Part shown: in pieces, positions 6,465 to 10,714 of the stretch
Layout: each line of letters starts with the position of its first letter
Position numbering within the stretch: position 1 is the first letter of the stretch
Source: Myxococcales bacterium
Lineage (GTDB): Bacteria; Myxococcota; Bradymonadia; UBA7976; UBA1532
NCBI GenBank assembly: GCA_020430675.1
Contig: JAGQJJ010000072.1
Span: 1 to 10,714, forward strand
Reading direction: 5' to 3'
Length of the DNA: 10,714 nucleotides
The notes under the pieces: model-generated
The model's input: the letters and a program-made list of their open reading frames with translations, nothing else
The model's database searches: none
Told to the model about the DNA's origin: nothing
Made by a program: the position numbers and the translations under genes

Positions 6465-7538
6465 ATGTCGCCCGACGACACCGTCGATGTGCCCGCCAGC
6501 CTGATCGCGGCGGGCATGCTGCCGTACGGTCTGCAAGACATCGAGCAAGTCCGCCTCGTGCTGCGCGGCGACTCGGTCGTCGACTGGCAGCGCCTCTCAT
6601 TCGGCGATCTCGCGCAAGTCAACGAGTGCCTCATCCGCGTCGGGCTCGACCCGTCGAACCCCCTCGACGCCCAGCGGCTGGTCGACGTGCATCGCCGGTC
6701 GGTCGAGTATTTTCAGACCCATTACGCCACCGAGCTGCCCGCCGAGGTGCGGCGCCCCCACGACGTGCGCGAGGTGCTGCTGCTCGCCAGCCGCCCGGGG
6801 CCGGCGCAGCGCGCGGCGTGCACCATCCTCAAGGTGATGCATATCGTGCATCACGCCGCTGGGCGCGAGCTGCTCTACCGCCTGCCGGTGGCCATCAACG
6901 AGCTCTTCCATCGCATCGAGATCGAGGTCTTCACCGCCGTCGATGGCATGAAAGAGGTCGGCATCCAGGTCGCCGAGCTGGCGGCGAGCCGCAAGTCACA
7001 GGACTCGATCATCACCAAGCTGCTCTCGCGCGCCGACAGCGTCGCCGCCGATGTGCACGACCGCCTGCGCTTTCGGGTGATCACCGAGACCCTCGAAGAC
7101 CTCTTCGCCGCGCTGGTCTACATGAGCCGGCGGCTGTTGCCCTTCAACTACGTGGTGCCCGGTGAGTCGCGCAACGACCTGGTCGACCTGCCTGCCACGA
7201 TGCAGCGCGACCCGCGACTCGCGTCGTTGCTGCCGCTGCTTCAGCCCGTCGCCCAGAGCGAGGACCACATCGCCCGCGCCAACCTGTTCAGCGCGTCGGG
7301 CTTTCGCATGATCAACTTTGTGGTCGACTTCCCGGTGCGCATCGAAGAGTGGGCCGACCGCATCCTCGACTTCGACGCCGCGCGCTCGGGCCAGGTGGTC
7401 TTCCTGCTCGTCGAGTTCCAGCTCGTCGATCGCGAGACGCACCAGCTCAACAACACCGGTGACAACCGCCACTCGCTCTACAAAGAGCGCCAGCGGGTGC
7501 GGGTCTTCCAGCGATTGGTGGGTCAGCGCCGCGATTGA
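6465..7538 (+). CDS. Conserved myxobacterial-type protein with a divergent RelA/SpoT-like nucleotidyltransferase domain
   Basis: This is a 357-residue protein starting at an ATG with GAGGAG at 6454-6459 (5 nt spacing). No signal peptide or membrane segment is seen. From memory it matches a TIGR-defined family of uncharacterised deltaproteobacterial proteins of about this length (TIGR04552/TIGR04562 type, unverified). The C-terminal half carries, in the right order, the landmarks of (p)ppGpp synthetase domains. These are RKSQDSIITKL (176-186; compare K-x3-SI-x2-K), DRLRFRVI (199-206; Asp199 at the magnesium-binding Asp position, Arg204), SGFRMINFVV (278-287; compare NGYRSLH), VEFQL (316-320; Glu317 at the second acidic position) and HSLYKE (336-341). 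Differences are Phe280 for the base-stacking Tyr and Asn284 for His. Residues 1-165 are helical and unassigned, and no HD hydrolase motif is seen. It could be an alarmone synthetase, another pyrophosphate or nucleotide transferase, or a catalytically dead sensor. Gene call is firm; the fold assignment is inference. Confidence 0.88.
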   Translation: MSPDDTVDVPASLIAAGMLPYGLQDIEQVRLVLRGDSVVDWQRLSFGDLAQVNECLIRVGLDPSNPLDAQRLVDVHRRSVEYFQTHYATELPAEVRRPHDVREVLLLASRPGPAQRAACTILKVMHIVHHAAGRELLYRLPVAINELFHRIEIEVFTAVDGMKEVGIQVAELAASRKSQDSIITKLLSRADSVAADVHDRLRFRVITETLEDLFAALVYMSRRLLPFNYVVPGESRNDLVDLPATMQRDPRLASLLPLLQPVAQSEDHIARANLFSASGFRMINFVVDFPVRIEEWADRILDFDAARSGQVVFLLVEFQLVDRETHQLNNTGDNRHSLYKERQRVRVFQRLVGQRRD

Positions 7539-7543
7539 GCGCC

Positions 7544-7563
7544 GGGGGGTCAGGGCCCCTTTT
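7544..7563 (+). terminator. Weak candidate terminator between convergent genes
   Basis: GGGG (7546-7549) can pair with CCCC (7556-7559) around a 6 nt loop, with two further G-T wobble pairs possible, and is followed by four T (7560-7563). It sits just after the stop of the RelA/SpoT-like gene and overlaps the 3' end of the kinase gene on the other strand. The stem is short, so efficiency is doubtful. Confidence 0.3.
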
Positions 7564-9634
7564 CCAGCTTGATCTCAAGGTGCTGGAAGCGCGTGTCGCC
7601 GAAATCGACCGTCTGTTCGAAGGCTTTGTAGCCCTCGGTGACGACCCGCACCTTCACCGGGCCGCTCAGGTCGATCTTCGAGTTGTTGAAGGGGGTTCGC
7701 CCCACCATGCGGTCGTTGATGTAGACGTTGCCGATGGGTTCGCTGTCGATCATCAGCGTGCCGTCGGTCGGCTGCATGATCAGACTGAGCTGCCGGCTCT
7801 CGCCCGCCTCGAGCACGACCGTCTGGTTGCTCGGGCGGTAATCGGCCCGCGTCGCCCGCAGCAGCAGCGGCTGGCCCGAGGGCAGCTCGACGCCCGCGGC
7901 GAGCTGCTCCGGGGACATGTCCTTGTCGTCGATCTGCACCTTGGCGTCGGTGGGCTTGACCGTCACGATCAAACGCCCGGGGCTGGTATCGGCGCGCTGC
8001 AGCTCGATGTCGAGCTCCTTGCGCTCGCCGGCGACGAGCTCGACCGTCTGTTCGTAGTCCTTGTAGCCGTCGCGGGTGATCTTCAGCGCGTGCGCACCGG
8101 GCGTGGTCGACTGCACGACCAGCGGGCTCTCGTTGCGCACGTAGGTTCCGTCGAAGCTGATCTGCAGCGCATCGGTCGGCTGGACATTGACGATCATCGA
8201 CGGCGCCGGGCCCGCGGGCTCGGCGGTCAGCAGGTGGTAGGCGCCGATGCCGAGCACCCCGGCGAGGCCAAGCACGCAGAGCGCGATGATCAGGTCGCGC
8301 CGCGCGCCGCGGCGACCGGGCGGCAGCATCTGCGCGGTCTGGGGGGGCGGGGTCAGGGCGTCGCGCGTCGTCGCGTCGCCATCGGCCGGCATGACCTGGG
8401 CCATTGCCGCCGCCAACCCCGCTGGGCGCGGCGTGGCTTTGGGCATCATCGCCGAGGGCACCGGTGAGGGCGTCGTCAGCGAGGGCATCTCCTGGCTCAT
8501 CATCAGCGGCGTGGGCGCGGTGAGCGAGGGGTTGTCGGCGGGCATATGCGGCGGCGGCGCCGAGTCGTCTTCGCCCGCGTTCATCTCGGTCATCGGATCC
8601 CAGAGCGCGGTCGCGTCCTCCTCCGACTGCGCCTCTTCGTACAACTCGCCCTCGGCCGACAGGATCAACCGCGCGAAGTGCTCGTCCTTGGCCTCTTCTT
8701 CGGCGATGTCCTTGATGAACCGCGAGCGCATCCACTCGGTCATCGCTTTGCTCGACACGCCGTTGCCGCTGGTGTGCAGGTAGCGGGCGAGGTCGTCGGC
8801 GAGCTGCGAGGCGCTCTGATAGCGGGCCCCCGGGTCGCGGGCCAGGGCGCGCAGGATGATCTCATCGAGCACGGGCGGCACGTCGGGGTTGTAGCGGCTG
8901 GGCGGCTCAACCTGGGCGGCGCGCACCTTTTCGAGCGTCAGAAAGTCGTTGTCACCGAAAAACAGGCGCTCGCCGGTGAGCATCTCGTGCACCACGGTGC
9001 CCAGCGCAAAGATGTCGGAGCGCTGGTCGACCGCCTTGCCGGTGATCTGCTCGGGCGACATATAGCCGAACTTGCCCTTGAGCACGCCGGCCTGCGTCTG
9101 GTGGCTGTGAATGCGCGCCTTGGCGATGCCGAAGTCGATCAGCTTGATGGCGCCCTCATACGAGAGCAGCACGTTCTGCGGCGAGATATCGCGGTGGATG
9201 ATGCCCAGCGGCTGGCCATCGGGCCCGGTCTTGCGGTGCGCGTAGCCCAGGCCCTCGCTGACCTTGGCCGCCACGTAGACCGCCAGCGGCACCGGCAGGC
9301 GATCGCCGGTGCGCCGCGCGTACTGATGCAGCGACAAGAGATCCTTGCCGCTGATGTACTCCATGGCGATGTAGTGGTCGTTCTCGTGCCGGCCCAGTTC
9401 GTAGACCTGCGCGATGTTGGCGTGGTTGAGCTGAACGGCGACCCGGGCTTCGTTGATGAACATCTCGACGAAGCGCGGATCTTCAGCGAGGTGCGGAAGG
9501 ATGCGCTTGATCGCCACGCAGCGCGCGAAGCCCTCAACGCCAAAGGCCTTGGCCTTGAAGACTTCGGCCATGCCCCCCACGCTGATGCGTTCGAGCAGGA
9601 TGTACTTCCCGAAGGGGACGGGTCGATGCACCAC
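7550..9634 (-). CDS. Membrane-anchored Ser/Thr protein kinase with three PEGA repeats
   Basis: The 694-residue product begins at GTG 9634 (an adjacent GTG at 9631 is equally possible; GAGAAG lies just upstream). Residues about 9-287 are a complete Hanks-type kinase: glycine loop [10 protein letters not shown] (17-26), VAIK with Lys43, Glu62 of helix C, HRDISPQN (147-154, catalytic Asp149), DFG (167-169), SPE (193-195) and the conserved Arg271. All catalytic residues are present, so it should be active. Residues 340-445 are an acidic, then Pro/Met/Thr-rich linker, probably disordered. One transmembrane helix follows (about 447-468) after RRGARR, placing the kinase in the cytoplasm. Outside it are three PEGA-like beta repeats (478-546, 552-620, 624-691), each with a PxDxxVxIDD-like strand and a Y-x-x-xxQTV strand. 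PEGA domains are thought to bind surface or wall components. The kinase is convergent with the RelA/SpoT-like gene. Signal and targets unknown. Confidence 0.95.
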   Translation of the reverse strand: MVHRPVPFGKYILLERISVGGMAEVFKAKAFGVEGFARCVAIKRILPHLAEDPRFVEMFINEARVAVQLNHANIAQVYELGRHENDHYIAMEYISGKDLLSLHQYARRTGDRLPVPLAVYVAAKVSEGLGYAHRKTGPDGQPLGIIHRDISPQNVLLSYEGAIKLIDFGIAKARIHSHQTQAGVLKGKFGYMSPEQITGKAVDQRSDIFALGTVVHEMLTGERLFFGDNDFLTLEKVRAAQVEPPSRYNPDVPPVLDEIILRALARDPGARYQSASQLADDLARYLHTSGNGVSSKAMTEWMRSRFIKDIAEEEAKDEHFARLILSAEGELYEEAQSEEDATALWDPMTEMNAGEDDSAPPPHMPADNPSLTAPTPLMMSQEMPSLTTPSPVPSAMMPKATPRPAGLAAAMAQVMPADGDATTRDALTPPPQTAQMLPPGRRGARRDLIIALCVLGLAGVLGIGAYHLLTAEPAGPAPSMIVNVQPTDALQISFDGTYVRNESPLVVQSTTPGAHALKITRDGYKDYEQTVELVAGERKELDIELQRADTSPGRLIVTVKPTDAKVQIDDKDMSPEQLAAGVELPSGQPLLLRATRADYRPSNQTVVLEAGESRQLSLIMQPTDGTLMIDSEPIGNVYINDRMVGRTPFNNSKIDLSGPVKVRVVTEGYKAFEQTVDFGDTRFQHLEIKLEKGP

Positions 9635-9748
9635 GCTTCTCTGTCGGCAAGCGCCGGAGGCGCCGTCGGGGCCAGCATACCGGCCTCCACACGGGGCCGC
9701 TACCGCTCAGTGATCGACGACGCACCACTCCCGTGGCAACATCATCGC

Positions 9749-10714
9749 ATGCCCATTCTGTCCGCAACCGTCCGCGATCTGCAATCTGCCGAGTACTTGA
9801 AAAGTCTGGCGTTGGGGGCGGGCGACGCGCGCCGCGCGCTGCCGTTGTGGCGCAAGGCGCGGGGGCTTGATCCCGACAGCGCGACGCTCGCTTCGCATGA
9901 GGCGCACGCCTTGTTGAAGACGGGCGACGCGGCCGGCGCGGTGCGGCTCTTGACCGAGGCGTTGCCGCGTTGGCCGCGCCTCGCGCACCTGGCCAACCTG
10001 TTCGGCGTGGCGTTGTTCGAGGCGGGGCATCCGGGCGAAGCGACGCGGTTGTTTGCCCATTGCCTTGCGCTTGACCCCGAGTATCCAAACGCTGGCGAGA
10101 GCCTGGCCAACGCGCGGGCGGCGAAGCGCGGTCGGCCGGCGCCGGCGGCAGTGCGCGCGGCGGTCGATGCGGCGCTGGCCGCGGCCGAACGGCGCGGGCG
10201 GCCGACGCTCTCGGTTTGCATGATCGCCAAGGATGAAGAGGCGTTCATCGGCGATGCCCTCGCTTCGGTCCGCGGCGTGGCCGACCAGTGCGTGGTCGTC
10301 GACACCGGCTCGACCGATCGCACCGTCGAGATCTGCCGCGCGGCCGGCGCCGAGGTGGCGTTTTTGCCATGGGCGGGCGACTTCTCGGCGGCACGCAATG
10401 CTTCGCTCGATCACGCGACCGGCGACTGGATTCTGGTGCTCGACGCCGATGAGCGTCTGACCGCGCGGTCGCGCACGCCGTTGCGGGCGATTCTCGAAGA
10501 ATATCAGGACGATTCCGAACTTCGCGTCGTGAGCGTGCGCATTCGCAACCTGGCCCGTGACGGGCGGTTTCTCGGCGATGGGTTCAGCGGGCGCCTGTTT
10601 CGCAACCGGCCCGAGCTGCGCTTCGAGGGGCGCGTGCACGAGGAGGTGGGGCGCAGCCGCGCCGATGTCTCGCTGGACTATCGGCTTGACGTCGAGTTCG
10701 ATCACTTTGGCGCC
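9749..10714 (+). CDS. TPR plus family 2 glycosyltransferase, truncated at the window edge
   Basis: The frame is open from ATG 9749 to the end of the window (322 codons), so the C-terminus is missing. Residues about 15-125 are helical pairs of the tetratricopeptide type (for example ARRALPLWRKARGLDPDSA, and AGHPGEATRLF followed by CLALDPEYPNA). An Ala/Arg-rich helix leads into a GT-A glycosyltransferase domain: LSVCMIAKDEEAFI (154-167), VVVDTGSTDRT (182-192), FLPWAGDFSAARNASL (205-220), the metal-binding DAD (232-234), and GRLFRN then FEGRVHEEV (281-300). This resembles SunS-type and related family 2 transferases that use nucleotide sugars, and the TPR part may bind a partner or acceptor. Donor and acceptor cannot be told. 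An in-frame GTG at 9710 is an alternative start; neither has a clear Shine-Dalgarno. It is divergent from the kinase with a 114 bp gap. Confidence 0.9.
   Translation, partial: MPILSATVRDLQSAEYLKSLALGAGDARRALPLWRKARGLDPDSATLASHEAHALLKTGDAAGAVRLLTEALPRWPRLAHLANLFGVALFEAGHPGEATRLFAHCLALDPEYPNAGESLANARAAKRGRPAPAAVRAAVDAALAAAERRGRPTLSVCMIAKDEEAFIGDALASVRGVADQCVVVDTGSTDRTVEICRAAGAEVAFLPWAGDFSAARNASLDHATGDWILVLDADERLTARSRTPLRAILEEYQDDSELRVVSVRIRNLARDGRFLGDGFSGRLFRNRPELRFEGRVHEEVGRSRADVSLDYRLDVEFDHFGA

Noticed and set aside
5873..7165. A 430-codon plus-strand frame spanning the M16 start, the promoter region and the RelA/SpoT-like gene
   Set aside because: It crosses three better-supported features in other frames, and its translation is Arg/Ala/Pro-rich without a family signature.
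7535..8467. A 310-codon plus-strand frame opposite the kinase PEGA region
   Set aside because: It is antisense to clearly recognisable PEGA repeats and a transmembrane helix, and its own translation shows no motif.
9651..9664. A GCGCC-GGA-GGCGC hairpin upstream of the kinase start
   Set aside because: A five-pair stem with a 3 nt loop and no T tract is common by chance in such GC-rich DNA.
9710..9748. An in-frame GTG at 9710 as the start of the glycosyltransferase gene
   Set aside because: No ribosome site precedes it, and the added residues (VIDDAPLPWQHHR) look unlike a natural N-terminus. The ATG at 9749 is preferred, though not strongly.
9707..10705. A 332-codon open frame on the minus strand at the window end
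   Set aside because: The plus strand encodes clear TPR and glycosyltransferase family 2 motifs over the same interval and simply runs off the window without a stop. The minus frame has Arg/Ala-rich sequence with no motif.

Overview
This is a chromosomal segment that is very GC-rich by eye, with strong G/C preference at third codon positions. It most likely comes from a member of the Myxococcota or a related deltaproteobacterial lineage. The grounds are gene content: a Ser/Thr kinase with the GGMAEVF glycine loop and C-terminal PEGA repeats, a large lipoprotein with C-x-DGIDND-x-DG repeats, and a 357-residue protein of a type I remember from myxobacterial genomes. No mobile element, CRISPR array, rRNA or tRNA is visible. 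The window is densely packed: every gap between genes is about 115 bp or shorter.

Layout. (1) 1-1194, plus strand: the tail of an FG-GAP/VCBS-like protein, then trmL (tRNA wobble ribose methyltransferase) 9 nt downstream, then a small helical HEPN-like protein. (2) 1210-4059, minus strand: a 949-residue lipoprotein related to the esterase D type of alpha/beta hydrolase. Its hydrolase segments lie in circularly permuted order and are interrupted by a Cys/Asp-rich insertion. (3) 4175-4837, plus strand: a fused MoaD-MoaE molybdopterin synthase, 115 bp from the divergent lipoprotein gene. (4) 4844-6148, minus strand: an M16 zinc peptidase, convergent with (3) with 6 bp between them. (5) 6149-6239: a compact divergent promoter region with a near-consensus sigma70 promoter. 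It drives a 50-codon membrane-protein gene (6240-6392), followed by a 357-residue protein (6465-7538) whose C-terminal half carries a divergent RelA/SpoT-type nucleotidyltransferase signature. (6) 7550-9634, minus strand: a membrane-anchored Ser/Thr kinase with three PEGA repeats. (7) 9749 to the window end, plus strand: a TPR plus family 2 glycosyltransferase, truncated by the window edge.

The genes alternate in strand and do not form one pathway; I see no single multi-gene system. The two most unusual items are the permuted hydrolase lipoprotein and the RelA/SpoT-like protein. In the latter the tyrosine and histidine of the GYxSxH motif are replaced by Phe and Asn, while the candidate catalytic Asp and Glu remain. 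The 50-residue hydrophobic protein upstream of it is a further candidate for attention. All family assignments come from reading the translations; no database search was run.
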